From Streptomyces globisporus (GTDB lineage: Bacteria > Actinomycetota > Actinomycetes > Streptomycetales > Streptomycetaceae): 64,000 bases of DNA. The notes beneath the pieces were generated by a model that saw only the letters and a list, made by a program, of their open reading frames with translations, made no database searches and was not told where the DNA came from. The translations under genes and the position numbers were made by a program. Position 1 is the stretch's first letter. Each line of letters opens with the position of its first letter. Location of the stretch: assembly GCA_014649555.1 (NCBI GenBank), contig BMTG01000007.1, positions 124,001 through 188,000 on the forward strand, written 5' to 3'. Of this stretch, positions 1 through 9,464 are shown piece by piece.

Positions 1-697
1 CCCGGCGCCAGAACGCGTAGTAGTCGTCGAGGTACTGGGTCAGCTCCGCCCGGTCCGGCAGGAAGGTGGACGACATGACCATCATCAACTGGGCTGCTGT
101 ACCCAGCAGTACGGTGCGCAGGTGGAGGTTCTTGGTGGCGAGGGCGTCGATCACCAGGTCACTGGAGTGCCGGAAGTGCCACTCGGCCAGCTCGATCCCG
201 GCGGCCCCGCCGTACTTCCCGAACTCCGGTTCGTACGGCTCCCGGTGGCGGGAGTTGTTGGGGCGCAGGTTCATCCGGCCCTGCTCGTCCGTGTAGTGGC
301 CGCGCTCGCTGCCGGGGAACTCGATCTCGAAGAGGGTGTTGTAGAAGTCGTTGAGGAACCCGGAGTCGACCTCGTACAGCGCGGGCCGCTCGGCGAGGAA
401 CGCGTCCACGGCCCGCTCGGTGCGGCGGGCGACTTCCGGCTCGGCGGCGGTCGTCGACGGCTTCAGGCGCAGCCGTACGTGGGGTCCCTCCAGCCAGTAG
501 TTGATGAAGAAGTACCCGGCGAGCAGGCCGTCCGCCTCCAGATCCGCGACCAGGGGGCGGACGCAGTTCAGGAGGAAGGGGCGGGGGTTGGCGGCGTAGA
601 AGACGTGGGTGGCCTGCCAGGCGCCGGTCGTCCCGGTCCCCGTCGTTCCGGTCCCCGTCGTTCCGGTCCCGGTCGTTCCGGTGGTGGGCGGTGTCAT
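1..697 (-). CDS. SpaB_C/thiopeptide-type bacteriocin biosynthesis protein (partial, 3' end outside window)
   Basis: The start is visible: ATG at 697 overlaps the stop of the dehydratase gene (ATGA). The 3' end lies beyond position 1. About 232 residues can be read. After a low-complexity Thr/Gly N-terminus (about residues 5-25) the protein has the features of the SpaB_C family, including FINYWLEGPHVRLRL near residues 65-79 and a downstream segment rich in Tyr, His and acidic residues. In split LanB systems this family removes glutamate from glutamylated Ser/Thr to give dehydroalanine/dehydrobutyrine. Close relatives act as [4+2] pyridine synthases or as peptide aminoacyl-tRNA ligases. Position directly after the LanB N-terminal protein favours the elimination role (TbtC-like), but the fold alone does not prove it. 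Confidence 0.85.
   Translation of the reverse strand, partial: MTPPTTGTTGTGTTGTGTTGTGTTGAWQATHVFYAANPRPFLLNCVRPLVADLEADGLLAGYFFINYWLEGPHVRLRLKPSTTAAEPEVARRTERAVDAFLAERPALYEVDSGFLNDFYNTLFEIEFPGSERGHYTDEQGRMNLRPNNSRHREPYEPEFGKYGGAAGIELAEWHFRHSSDLVIDALATKNLHLRTVLLGTAAQLMMVMSSTFLPDRAELTQYLDDYYAFWRR
627..682. repeat. 15-bp tandem repeat, about 3.7 copies, inside the SpaB_C gene
   Basis: Units of 15 bp (GTCGTTCCGGTCCCC and near-identical variants) begin at 627, 642, 657 and 672. On the coding strand they encode Thr-Gly-Thr/Thr-Gly pentapeptides at the extreme N-terminus of the SpaB_C protein. The unit length keeps the frame, so copy number could change without a frameshift. Confidence 0.85.
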
Positions 698-3450
698 ACG
701 GTCCTCCTGCGGACGGGTGCGGCCGTCTCCACGGCCAGTTCGGCGACATGGCGGCCGGGGCCCGAGACGGTGGGCAGCGCGTCCTCGTCCGGCAGCATCT
801 CCCGGAACACCACGCGGGCTTCCGGGGACTTGATCAGCGCCTCGAAGGCGGACAGGGACAGCGGGCTGTCGAAGTCGAGGTACTGCGGTTTGGCCCCGGT
901 GGCGCCCCGGGCCCCGGTGTCCGACACGGTCGCGAAGACCCGGTCGGGCAGCCCGTGGGTCCGCCGGAAAGCGTGCCAGTCCAGGAACCAGCCGTCCTCC
1001 GGTGTGCCCGGCCGGTGCAGCGGCAGGACGGTCGCCGGGGCGCTCCAGCTGCGCCGGCTCAGCACGAGCGAGCCGTGTCGCACCCGGGGCCGCCCGGTGA
1101 CCCCGCCGCGCGGCTCGGCCTCGGGAACGCCCGCCCACACGTTGAGCGGGGCCATCGAGGTCGGGGAGAGGAGGAGCAGGGTGCGGGGCAGTTCGGGCAG
1201 GGCGAGGGGGACGAGGTAGCCGAGGTAGACGGGGATCACCTCGCGGTCCAGGCGGGCCGAGCGCAGGACGAGCCGGTCGGCCCCCGGGTCGTGGACGAGG
1301 TGGAGATCGTCCAGATCGATCCTGAACTCCGGCTCCAGCGTGCCGCGTTCGCCGGGGCAGACAATCTCGTACGGGGTCAGCCGGCCGTGCAGGTTGAGGT
1401 TGCTGGTGACCGGACCGCCGGTGACCTCGGCGAGAACGGCCCCTTCGGGCACGAGCGTTCCCGTGTCCGCGAGGAGCTGTTCGCCGAGACCGTCGAAGAG
1501 CTGGGTGAACCGGCTGAACGGGAACGACACCCCGCCGTAGGACCGGTTGAGGACGACGAGCGGGTCGCCCAGGCGGTCGGCGATCTGGACGTGGTGACTC
1601 ATCGGGGCGAAGTCGGCCGGTGGGAGGTCCAGTTCACCGGCGACCGCGTCCAGGAACGCGTCGTCGAGCCACACCTCGACCGCCCCCGGCTCAGCCGCCT
1701 CCGCCAGTGCGGCCATCCGGGCGGTGAAGGTGCGGCGCGCGGCGTCGAGGGCGCGCAGCCGGGGCAGGCCGAGCCAGTTGACCTCCGGGACGTAGGTGCC
1801 GTCGGCGTCGTACGGGGTGCGGGAGGCGGTGAACGTCATGTACTGGTCGAAGAAGTCCTCGTGGAAGTCGTGGACCAGCTTCAGCAGGTCGTCGCAGCGG
1901 CCGCCGCGTCCGTAACGCGCCAGGAAGAAGCCCTGGAAGGTGATCCGCTGCGGGAGGGTGAGGTCGAAGGCGGGCAGCACCCGCTCCACGGCCGCCAGCG
2001 GCCCGGCGGCCAGCTCGCGCCAGGCGTCGGGGTCCAGGGTGACGCCTGGGCCGTCCGGCGTGACCACCGGGCCTCCGGGGGCGCCCCGGTCGTCCGGCGC
2101 ACGCTCCACGCCCGCCGCCGCGTCCTCGTACAACAGCGTCTGCGGGACCTTCGCGCGCGGAACCTCCAGCTCCTCCTCCTGCACCGCCCGCAGCCCGGCC
2201 CGCACGGCTGCCAGCAGGGCGCGCCGCTCGTCCGGGGCCGCGTCGGCGAAGCGGGCGGCGTGGGCGGCGGGCTCCTCCAGCCGGTCCGCGAGCCGGCCGG
2301 CCCAGGGGCGGTCCAGGCCACGCAGCGCGTCCTGGAAGGCCCGGAGCGGGTCGGTGTCGTGGACCTCGGTCCGCAGGCACGGCACCTGGACCATGCCGAC
2401 GTCCAGGAGCGCCCCGAGGTACTGCTCGCACTCCTCGCGCGCCGCTCCCCGGTCCCGCTCCAGCCAGGCCGCCAGCTCGCCGTAACGGATCGTGCCGCGT
2501 TCCTCGAACAGGCCGAGCAGCCGTTCCAGGGTGCCGCTGCGGCGCAGGAAGAACAGCCGGTCCTTCACGGCGTCGAAGGTGACGGCGGTGTCGTCGTCCC
2601 CCGCCGTGACCCAGCGCCGGACGTACCGGACCCGGTCGTCGTCGCGCCCCCAGCCGGAGGCCAGGGCGAGCGGCAGATCGGCCCGGCGCACCGGATCGGC
2701 GATCACCGCGTCGGCGAGCCGGCCGAGCGCCACGACGTTGAGCCGGATCTGCGTCCGCCATTCCTCCCCGACCCGCAGACGCAGGCCCTCCGAGCCGCCG
2801 AAGTGGCCGGGGGCGACGCCGGTGAAGGTGGAGAAGGGGCTGGTCTTGCACGCGGTCCGGTACACGTAGGAGAGCAGCGAGCGTTCGATCTTGCGCTGTT
2901 TGCGATCCGGCCGCGCCCCGGGGCGGGACGCCTTCTCCCGGTAGGCGTCGAGCTGGGCGTCCAGGGTCGGCGAGGCGAGCAACAGGCCCTTGCGCAGCCG
3001 CTCGTGACCCGCGATCCGGGCCAGCTCGGTGCGGGTGCGACCGGTCTCGTCCGCCAGCAGGGCGGTCCCCGCGTCCCGCTGGTCGGCGAGGGCGCGCCGG
3101 CCGGTCAGCCAGTCGGCGAGGGCCCGGGCGGCGGCCGGATCGAGGGCGCGGACCCGGGTGAGGGCGTCCTCGGCGGCGACGGGGTCCGGCAGCCGGTTGT
3201 TGAAGACGTCGCGGCGCAGCTTCAGCAGGGCGCGGCGCAGCGGTTCGTCGTCGCTGCCGCCGATCAGCCCGTGCAGCTGGTCGGCGGCCTTCCCGGCCAG
3301 CAGGGCCAGCTGTTCGGTGGTGTCGAGGACGTCGTCGGCCCAGCGACGGCTGCCGGGGCAGCGCAGGGCACGGACCTCGTCGACCGGGAGCCCTGCGACG
3401 CGCAGCATGAACGCGGGTGCGGGGGCTGGGGAGTTCGCGGTGTCGGTCAT
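694..3450 (-). CDS. Lantibiotic dehydratase N-terminal-type protein (split LanB, glutamylation enzyme)
   Basis: This 918-residue protein matches the lantibiotic dehydratase N-terminal family across its length. Recognisable features include the RRDVFNNRLP segment near residue 75, FSTFTGVAPGHFG near 210 and the late YGGVSFPFSRF segment. In thiopeptide and goadsporin-like pathways the family uses glutamyl-tRNA to glutamylate Ser/Thr of the precursor peptide. A separate SpaB_C protein then eliminates glutamate. The protein lacks its own SpaB_C domain, which the next gene supplies with a 4-nt ATGA overlap. The ATG at 3450 follows a GGGGA ribosome site by 8 nt and lies 14 nt after the dehydrogenase stop, so the genes form one operon. 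It is TbtB-like by position and length. Confidence 0.92.
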   Translation of the reverse strand: MTDTANSPAPAPAFMLRVAGLPVDEVRALRCPGSRRWADDVLDTTEQLALLAGKAADQLHGLIGGSDDEPLRRALLKLRRDVFNNRLPDPVAAEDALTRVRALDPAAARALADWLTGRRALADQRDAGTALLADETGRTRTELARIAGHERLRKGLLLASPTLDAQLDAYREKASRPGARPDRKQRKIERSLLSYVYRTACKTSPFSTFTGVAPGHFGGSEGLRLRVGEEWRTQIRLNVVALGRLADAVIADPVRRADLPLALASGWGRDDDRVRYVRRWVTAGDDDTAVTFDAVKDRLFFLRRSGTLERLLGLFEERGTIRYGELAAWLERDRGAAREECEQYLGALLDVGMVQVPCLRTEVHDTDPLRAFQDALRGLDRPWAGRLADRLEEPAAHAARFADAAPDERRALLAAVRAGLRAVQEEELEVPRAKVPQTLLYEDAAAGVERAPDDRGAPGGPVVTPDGPGVTLDPDAWRELAAGPLAAVERVLPAFDLTLPQRITFQGFFLARYGRGGRCDDLLKLVHDFHEDFFDQYMTFTASRTPYDADGTYVPEVNWLGLPRLRALDAARRTFTARMAALAEAAEPGAVEVWLDDAFLDAVAGELDLPPADFAPMSHHVQIADRLGDPLVVLNRSYGGVSFPFSRFTQLFDGLGEQLLADTGTLVPEGAVLAEVTGGPVTSNLNLHGRLTPYEIVCPGERGTLEPEFRIDLDDLHLVHDPGADRLVLRSARLDREVIPVYLGYLVPLALPELPRTLLLLSPTSMAPLNVWAGVPEAEPRGGVTGRPRVRHGSLVLSRRSWSAPATVLPLHRPGTPEDGWFLDWHAFRRTHGLPDRVFATVSDTGARGATGAKPQYLDFDSPLSLSAFEALIKSPEARVVFREMLPDEDALPTVSGPGRHVAELAVETAAPVRRRTV

Positions 3451-3464
3451 CGTCGTGTCCCCGC

Positions 3465-5051
3465 TCAGGCGATTTCGTAGCGGAAGTCGGCGGGGGCGGG
3501 GCGCTCGTTGCCGATCATCATGATCAGCAGGGGCGCCTCGCCCGTCCCTTCGAGTCCCAGCTCCTCGATGTAGGAGATGTTGTCGAAGCCGAGGGCGACC
3601 CCGCAGCCGAGCTCCACGGCCGCGGCGGCGGTGTAGACGGACTGGGCGACGGCTCCGACGGTGGCGTTGACCAGCCGGTATCCCCGGTCGCCGACGGCGT
3701 CGAGGACGGCGGTGGTGCGGACGGTCGGCACGAGGACGGCCCCGGCCTGCTCCAGGTTGTAGTTGGCGAGGAAGTAGTTCCGCTGGAGGAACTCCCCCGG
3801 CCGCCCCTCCTTCACCCGCCGCAGGCTCCGCCGCCCGGGGTCGTAGACGTACGAACCGGGTTCGACGCCCTCGACGTGGCTCACGAACGCGTACAGCTGC
3901 GCCAGCCGGACGTCACCGGTGTCGCCGCCGAGCCGCGACCCGGCCGAGGCGGCGGCCAGACATGCGGACAACTGGTCGGCGGTGAGCGGCTTCTGGGCGT
4001 CGAAGCGGCCGAAGCTGCTGCGCCGGGCGCGCAGTGCGGTGCGCACGTCGGCGTCCAGGGGCCGGGCGGGCGGCAGTGCGACCTCCGTGAGCCCCGGGTC
4101 GACGGGGTGGGCGGCGGCGGACCCGAGGGCCTCCGGGGCGGGGCGGGTGGTGGCGTCGGCGGAGGTGGCCGCCTGCATGCGCAGCAGCGCGTCGAAGGTG
4201 AGGACGGTACGGGAGCGCTCGACATCCGCCCGCCGGACGGAGACATCCGCAGTGGCGGCTGGACGACCCGAACCTGCTTGCTCACCGGCCCACTTGAGCG
4301 GAACGACGGCGAAGATCCCCTCCCGCGCCGGGTCCACGCCGAGCAGGGCGGCCAAGCGCTCCTCGTCGAACCAGAGGGCCGGTTCGACGGCCAGACCCCG
4401 GGCGGCCGCCCACATCCGCCAGGTCTGAACGCAGGCTCCGAGGTCCATGGAGACGGCGTGGAAGGAGAAGCTGTTGTACTTGAAGGAGTTCTGCCAGTAC
4501 TTGATGCCGAGCACCAGGTACTGATCGGTCCCGGGCCCCGGCGCGCCGGCGCCCAGCGCCTCGCGCACCTGCCCGGAGACATCGCCCGTGAGCAGCCGTT
4601 GCATGGCGTGGTGCCGGGTGGAGTAGTAGTGCACCCCCGGCGGTACGGGGGCGTTCGGCCCGGACACCCAGTGGATGCTGACCGGGTAGAGCCCGCCGCC
4701 GGAGGCGGATCCGCGCGACCAGTTGGCCAGCGGGTAGAAGGGCAGGGCGTTCAGGTCCGTGTTGGCCTGGACGCCGAGTCGACGCCCGGTCAGACCGTAC
4801 GAGTCGCGGAGCATGCCGGAGAGCGACGCAAGGTCGAACTCCCCCTCCGCCGGGACACCTTCGGGAAGCAGGCCCCGGCCGAGCGACGCCCCGGCCGGAT
4901 AGGAGGCGTCGGGCAGCGGGAAGCCGTCCGCGCCCGGGTGGTACTTCGCCTTGCGCGGGCCGTCCTGCCAGTTCGGTACGTAGTCGGCGGGGTCCATCGG
5001 GACCCGGCCGCGGTGCATGATCGCGGCGGCGTATTCATGGGCGTATCCCAT
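3465..5051 (-). CDS. SagB-type azoline dehydrogenase (nitroreductase family)
   Basis: The 528-residue protein has two nitroreductase-like halves. The first (about 60-260) contains SGMLRDSYGLTGRR and SRGSASGGGLYPVSI. The second (about 340-528) begins with TALRARRSSFGRFD and ends with an FMN-pocket-like segment. SagB/TOMM dehydrogenases are FMN enzymes that oxidise azolines made by YcaO complexes to aromatic thiazoles and oxazoles. ATG at 5051 is chosen because AGGAG lies 6 nt upstream. A GTG 24 codons earlier (5123) lacks a ribosome site. A 105-bp gap with short repeats separates it from the YcaO gene. In the pathway it acts after cyclodehydration, equivalent to TbtE. Confidence 0.9.
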   Translation of the reverse strand: MGYAHEYAAAIMHRGRVPMDPADYVPNWQDGPRKAKYHPGADGFPLPDASYPAGASLGRGLLPEGVPAEGEFDLASLSGMLRDSYGLTGRRLGVQANTDLNALPFYPLANWSRGSASGGGLYPVSIHWVSGPNAPVPPGVHYYSTRHHAMQRLLTGDVSGQVREALGAGAPGPGTDQYLVLGIKYWQNSFKYNSFSFHAVSMDLGACVQTWRMWAAARGLAVEPALWFDEERLAALLGVDPAREGIFAVVPLKWAGEQAGSGRPAATADVSVRRADVERSRTVLTFDALLRMQAATSADATTRPAPEALGSAAAHPVDPGLTEVALPPARPLDADVRTALRARRSSFGRFDAQKPLTADQLSACLAAASAGSRLGGDTGDVRLAQLYAFVSHVEGVEPGSYVYDPGRRSLRRVKEGRPGEFLQRNYFLANYNLEQAGAVLVPTVRTTAVLDAVGDRGYRLVNATVGAVAQSVYTAAAAVELGCGVALGFDNISYIEELGLEGTGEAPLLIMMIGNERPAPADFRYEIA

Positions 5052-5156
5052 GGCGGGCTCCTTGGTCACGGCAGGAGGGGGAAGGGAAGAAACGGGCATG
5101 GGATCGGTCAGGGAATCGGTCACGGGGATCCGTCATGGGACCCGCCATGGGACCCG

Positions 5157-7178
5157 TCACGGGAACGGGTGCGGGGCCGGGTTGAGGTCGGCGTCGGTGA
5201 GGTCCGCCGTCCGCAGGCCCGCCTCGCGCAGGGCGGTACGGAGCCGGGGCATTCCCAGGGCGCGCTGGCGTGTCCAGCCGAAGTCGATCGGCAGCAGCCC
5301 GGGCACGATCACGCTCACCGTGGTCAGCCCCAGATCCCGCTGTTCCGGCATGGTCTGGTCGACGACCACCACGTCGAACCCGGCGGCGGCCACGGCGTCC
5401 ACGCACCGGCGGAGGTCCTCGCGCAGATCGTCGGAGACGGGAAGGAGTGGCCGGGCGCCGGGCCCGGCCCCGTACAACTCCCTGAAGGAGCGCGCCGGTC
5501 GGCGTACGAGACCGGGCGCGCCGAGCAGGAAGTCCGCATGGTCGCCCATCTCCGGGATGCCGTACGCCAGCGGGTGGTCGTGCAGCGCCTCGACCCTGGC
5601 GAAGTCGGTGGCCATGGCGCGCAGCCGCTCCTCGTCCCGCTGGGTGCGGCCCTGGAGGTTGACGGCGTCGGTGGCGATCTCGCAGAGCGCCCCGGCCAGG
5701 GCCGCTTCCGGGTCGAGCCCGGCCCCCGCGCCGAAGCACATCCGGCCGGGCCCGCCGTCGGGGCGGACGGCGACCCCGGTGACGACGGGGATCGGGAAGG
5801 TGATCCGGGTGTCGAAGAACCGCGCCTCGTAGCCGTACATCTCCAGCCGGTCCACCATGTGCCGGGTGGCGGGGCGGCGGCTGGTGCGCGGGTCGATCTC
5901 GGGCAGCGTGGCCCGCCCGTACCAGGAGAGCAGGAACGCGTCCCGCTCCACGACCTCCATCAGCCCGAAGTAGGCGGCCTCCTCCAACGCGCCGCCGGAG
6001 GCACAGCCGTTGGAGCTCTCCTGCACGAACCGGTTCTCCAGGCCCGGCGCGTGGTAGTACGTGAGCACTTCGGGGACCAGGACGGTGTGTCCGTCGCGCA
6101 GCGACCAGCCGCGCACCCAGGGGATCTGCCGGTCCGGGGTGAAGGGCTGCACCCGGGGGTTGGCCCGGTGGAAGGCGTCGGAGTAGAGGCCGCAGACGCG
6201 CGGGTCCACGACGGCCCGGCCCTCGGCGCGCAGGGCGTCCAGGGAGGCGTGCACCTGGGCGTGTCTGGCCCGGGGCCGCATGCCCGCGTACCGCTCCAGG
6301 CCCTCCAGCACGCCGATGCGCACGCTGTCGGCGAAGGTGTCGGCGTGCCCGCCCCAGAACGTCTCGCGCAGATACGGACCCGAGCGCAGGGAGAAGCAGC
6401 CGATGGTGGCTGAGGTGGACGTGGAGGAGACGTCGTGGACGACGGAGGGGCCGAGCGACCCGCAGACGGGGTTGGCGTACGGCTCGACGGGCAGTTCGTA
6501 GTCCCGGAGGTCCCGGACCCGGAAGCCGCCGGGCCGCAGCTTGGGCGCGGGCTTCAGGGTGAGGGCGGCGGCCTCGTCGCTGTCGGGTTCGGGCTGCCCG
6601 CAGCCGGGGCACTCCGGGTCGGGGACGAGCGGGTAGTGGCGGACGGCCAGGGTCTGGAGGTCGACGAGGTGGACGGCGGGGAAGTCTCCGGTGTCCGGTC
6701 CGCCGCCGGCCAGCCGGGCGGCGATCACCCCGGCGACGGCCTCGGCCGCGAACGGGGTGACGTACGGGGACGGGCCCGCCGCCCGGGTCCCGGAACCGAG
6801 CTCCAGCGCCTCGCGCAGGGCGACGGACCGCACGGCCTGCCACCGGCGCTCCAGGCAGCGGGCGCAGGGGCGTCGGGCGGTGCCGGGCGGCGTCGGCAGG
6901 GGGCCGACGACGGCGTGCCGCCCGTAGTGGCGCACGGGCACGGCGTCGGCCCGGGGCACCTCCCCGTCCGACGCGAACGCGTCGCGTACGCCCAGGGGTC
7001 GGACGTCCGGCGACGTGGTGACCGCGTGCCGGGCCAGCCCCTGCCGCAGCAGCTCCCGGAGCAGCCGGGTGGACTCCCCCAGCACGGGAGCGTCCGGTGC
7101 GGCGGGTACGTTGGGCGCATCGGGCCCGTCCGGCGCGTCGGGCACGTTGGGCGCGCCCCGCAGCGTCTCAACGGCCAT
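5157..7178 (-). CDS. YcaO-domain cyclodehydratase with N-terminal Cys-rich extension
   Basis: The 673-residue protein carries a YcaO domain from about residue 245 to the end. The ATP-binding signature is visible near residues 386-413, with SSNGCASGG followed by EEAAYFGLMEVVERD. The C-terminus is proline-rich (PAPHPFP), as in azoline-forming YcaOs that need a C-terminal PxPxP-like tail. The family phosphorylates the peptide amide to cyclise Cys/Ser/Thr into azolines. The first 200 residues carry CARC and CPGC pairs like the zinc-binding part of TOMM E1-like partner proteins. ATG at 7178 overlaps the end of the ocin-ThiF gene by 11 nt. A longer frame upstream would lie inside that gene and is low-complexity, so it was rejected. 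Confidence 0.9.
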   Translation of the reverse strand: MAVETLRGAPNVPDAPDGPDAPNVPAAPDAPVLGESTRLLRELLRQGLARHAVTTSPDVRPLGVRDAFASDGEVPRADAVPVRHYGRHAVVGPLPTPPGTARRPCARCLERRWQAVRSVALREALELGSGTRAAGPSPYVTPFAAEAVAGVIAARLAGGGPDTGDFPAVHLVDLQTLAVRHYPLVPDPECPGCGQPEPDSDEAAALTLKPAPKLRPGGFRVRDLRDYELPVEPYANPVCGSLGPSVVHDVSSTSTSATIGCFSLRSGPYLRETFWGGHADTFADSVRIGVLEGLERYAGMRPRARHAQVHASLDALRAEGRAVVDPRVCGLYSDAFHRANPRVQPFTPDRQIPWVRGWSLRDGHTVLVPEVLTYYHAPGLENRFVQESSNGCASGGALEEAAYFGLMEVVERDAFLLSWYGRATLPEIDPRTSRRPATRHMVDRLEMYGYEARFFDTRITFPIPVVTGVAVRPDGGPGRMCFGAGAGLDPEAALAGALCEIATDAVNLQGRTQRDEERLRAMATDFARVEALHDHPLAYGIPEMGDHADFLLGAPGLVRRPARSFRELYGAGPGARPLLPVSDDLREDLRRCVDAVAAAGFDVVVVDQTMPEQRDLGLTTVSVIVPGLLPIDFGWTRQRALGMPRLRTALREAGLRTADLTDADLNPAPHPFP

Positions 7179-9459
7179 CGGTGCCGCCCTCGCCGTCCAC
7201 CGTGAGCAGCACCCGGGCCGTGGCGATGGAGCCGGAGCGCAGGTCCGCCGGGGTCGTCGGCACGTACAGGGCGTCACGCCCGGCGGCTCGCAGCGCCTCC
7301 AGCACCGCGTCGAACGCGGTTTCCGCCGCGTCCGCCACGGCGGACCCGCCGCTCACCGCGATCGCCCCGGGCGCCAGGTCGGACACCAGCGGGTCGCCGG
7401 GGTCGACCGCCGCCTCCGGGTCCTCGGCGGCGAGCTGCACCTGCCCGAGCAGGTCCCGCAGGGCGGCGGCGGCCGCCGTACGCCGGGACAGCCCGGCCCC
7501 GATCGCCCAACGCGCTCCGGCAGCAGGCCCGTTCGCCTCCCGGGCCAGCACCACGTGGGCCGTGCTGCGGTCCGCCTCGCCCAGGTCGAGGAGGTCCACG
7601 GCGATGTCCAGGTTGGCGGCGGACTTCAGCAGGAACACCAGCTCCGGGTCGCCGCCGACCGCCAGCGGGCTCACCGTGGTGGTGCCACGGACCGCGCGGA
7701 GCAGGGCGTCGTGGGCGAGCGCGGACAGCAGCCCCCGGCCCGCCGCCTCCGCCGCGCTGCCGCCCGCCCCGGCTCCGGCGGTGGTCGCCAGGTGCACCCG
7801 GTCGCGGTTGTACGGCCCGAACGGGCGCAGGGCGGCGGCCGGTACGCGTACCGGGTCCTTGCCGATCAGGGAGGTCGCCACCGTCCAGGCGGCGGGCGCG
7901 GCCCCGGTGCCGCCGCCGGTCGTCAGGGCGTCGGGCCCCAGCGTCCGCGGCTCCCGCGCAGCAGCGCCCGCCCGGTCACCGGCCTCGACGCCCTGGACGC
8001 CCTGCACGCCCGTCAGCGGAACCATGTGCTCCACATACGTCTCGGCCGCCGCGTACAGTGCCCGGGTCCGCGCCCCGGCCAGGTGGTGCACGTCGAACGC
8101 GGCGATCCGGCGGCGCGCCCCGCCTCCGAGCGCCACCTCGACCCGGCTGAGCTTCAACGGGGTCTGGGTCAGCTCCTCGTCGTCGTAGCGGCGAAAGGTC
8201 CCGGTGTACGGGCGGACCAGCGCGGTGCTGATCCGGTTCAGCTCCTCCACCAGCTCCTCCGCGTCCCGGGCGGTCTCCACGGTCGCGGTGACGGGCAGGG
8301 CGAGGGCCTCGGGCAGGGCGGCGGGTCCGTCGGCGTCCTCGGCGGGGAGCGCGGAGCAGCGGACGCACCGGGGGTGGGGCCGGACCGGTTCGGCCATCAC
8401 GTCCAGCGATTCCAGGTCCTGGACGAGGACCTGGCCGGCCGTCTCGGCGGGCAGCGCTCCGGTGGTCAGGCGGAAGACCTCGTAGCCGACGAGGTTGCCC
8501 ACCATCGCGGCGACCGGCCCGGACAGGGCGGCCCCGTCCGACCGTACGGCCCCGGCCGCCTCGCTCCACAGCTCGGCCGCCGTGCCGGGGTCGACGTTGC
8601 CGCCCAGGCGCAGCAGGGCGCAGGACCAGCAGCCGGTGGAGCCGGCGGTGGAGAGCGGGCCGACGACCAGACGGCGGCCGAACAGCCAGGCGGGGATGAG
8701 CGTCACGCCCTCGGGCACCCCGGCGGCCAGCAGCCGGTGCGTGCGCGCCCCGGCCCCGGCTCCGCTGACGACGACGATGTCGTATCCGTCCAGGTCGGCC
8801 CAGTCCGCGTCCGTACCGGCGGTGACCGTGTCGACGCGCGCCCCGTTGGCGGCGGCCTCGGCGATGACGTCGTCGGAAGCCGCCACCGCGCCGATGCCCG
8901 CGCATCCGTTGCGCACCAGGCTCAGCGCGCACCAGCGGGCCGTCTCGTCGTGACCGAGGACGGCGACACGGGTGGCGCGGTAGCGGGCGAAACGGGCGAG
9001 GGCGTCGTCGGTGTAGTGGTCGACGTAGGCGATCTGGGCGGCGAACCGATCGGCGGTCTCCGGGTCGACCGCGTCCCCGGCGGTGTCGGCCTCGGGGATG
9101 TCCCGGGCGAAGCCGCGCGCGTACAGCGTCTTGACCAGTTCGGCGGCCATCGCCCGCTGCGCGGGCCCGAACCCGGCGCAGAGTTCGGCCATGCGGTGCT
9201 GCCCGGTGAGGTGCGGGACGACGAGGGAGGCGAAGCGGTAGGCGGTGCGGCCGGTGAGGTGGAAGCCGCCGTCGGCGTTGTGGAACAGCACCCCGCCGGG
9301 GGTCTCGGTGAACAGCACGTCACGGCGGATACGCGGCCGGGTTCCGGCGAGCGCGTCGAACGCCGTGGTCGCGGTGGTCTCCGTCGTCGCGGCGGTCGCG
9401 GGCGTCGGTGCGGGCGTGGCGGGTACGGCGGGTGTGACGGGGGCAGCGCTCTCGGCCAT
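7168..9459 (-). CDS. TOMM precursor leader-peptide-binding protein (RRE plus ocin-ThiF-like)
   Basis: The 763-residue protein starts with an Ala/Thr-rich stretch. A winged-helix RiPP recognition element-like segment follows (about 40-125, with DVLFTETPGGVLFHNADGG). Then comes a degenerate E1/ThiF Rossmann region (VAVLGHDETARW) and two CxxC pairs (CWSC, CVRC) likely to bind structural zinc. The family captures the leader peptide and presents it to YcaO, as TbtF does in thiopeptide pathways. The start is ATG 9459, just 5 nt after the SARP stop. The same frame stays open upstream into the SARP gene, but that part is an Arg/Pro-rich shadow. The C-terminal 250 residues match nothing I can name. 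Confidence 0.88.
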   Translation of the reverse strand: MAESAAPVTPAVPATPAPTPATAATTETTATTAFDALAGTRPRIRRDVLFTETPGGVLFHNADGGFHLTGRTAYRFASLVVPHLTGQHRMAELCAGFGPAQRAMAAELVKTLYARGFARDIPEADTAGDAVDPETADRFAAQIAYVDHYTDDALARFARYRATRVAVLGHDETARWCALSLVRNGCAGIGAVAASDDVIAEAAANGARVDTVTAGTDADWADLDGYDIVVVSGAGAGARTHRLLAAGVPEGVTLIPAWLFGRRLVVGPLSTAGSTGCWSCALLRLGGNVDPGTAAELWSEAAGAVRSDGAALSGPVAAMVGNLVGYEVFRLTTGALPAETAGQVLVQDLESLDVMAEPVRPHPRCVRCSALPAEDADGPAALPEALALPVTATVETARDAEELVEELNRISTALVRPYTGTFRRYDDEELTQTPLKLSRVEVALGGGARRRIAAFDVHHLAGARTRALYAAAETYVEHMVPLTGVQGVQGVEAGDRAGAAAREPRTLGPDALTTGGGTGAAPAAWTVATSLIGKDPVRVPAAALRPFGPYNRDRVHLATTAGAGAGGSAAEAAGRGLLSALAHDALLRAVRGTTTVSPLAVGGDPELVFLLKSAANLDIAVDLLDLGEADRSTAHVVLAREANGPAAGARWAIGAGLSRRTAAAAALRDLLGQVQLAAEDPEAAVDPGDPLVSDLAPGAIAVSGGSAVADAAETAFDAVLEALRAAGRDALYVPTTPADLRSGSIATARVLLTVDGEGGTDGR

Positions 9460-9464
9460 GGGGA

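Noticed and set aside
691-6413. Very long Gly/Val/Arg-rich plus-strand frames opposite the RiPP enzymes
   Set aside because: They are antisense shadows caused by high GC; the minus-strand frames carry the protein families.
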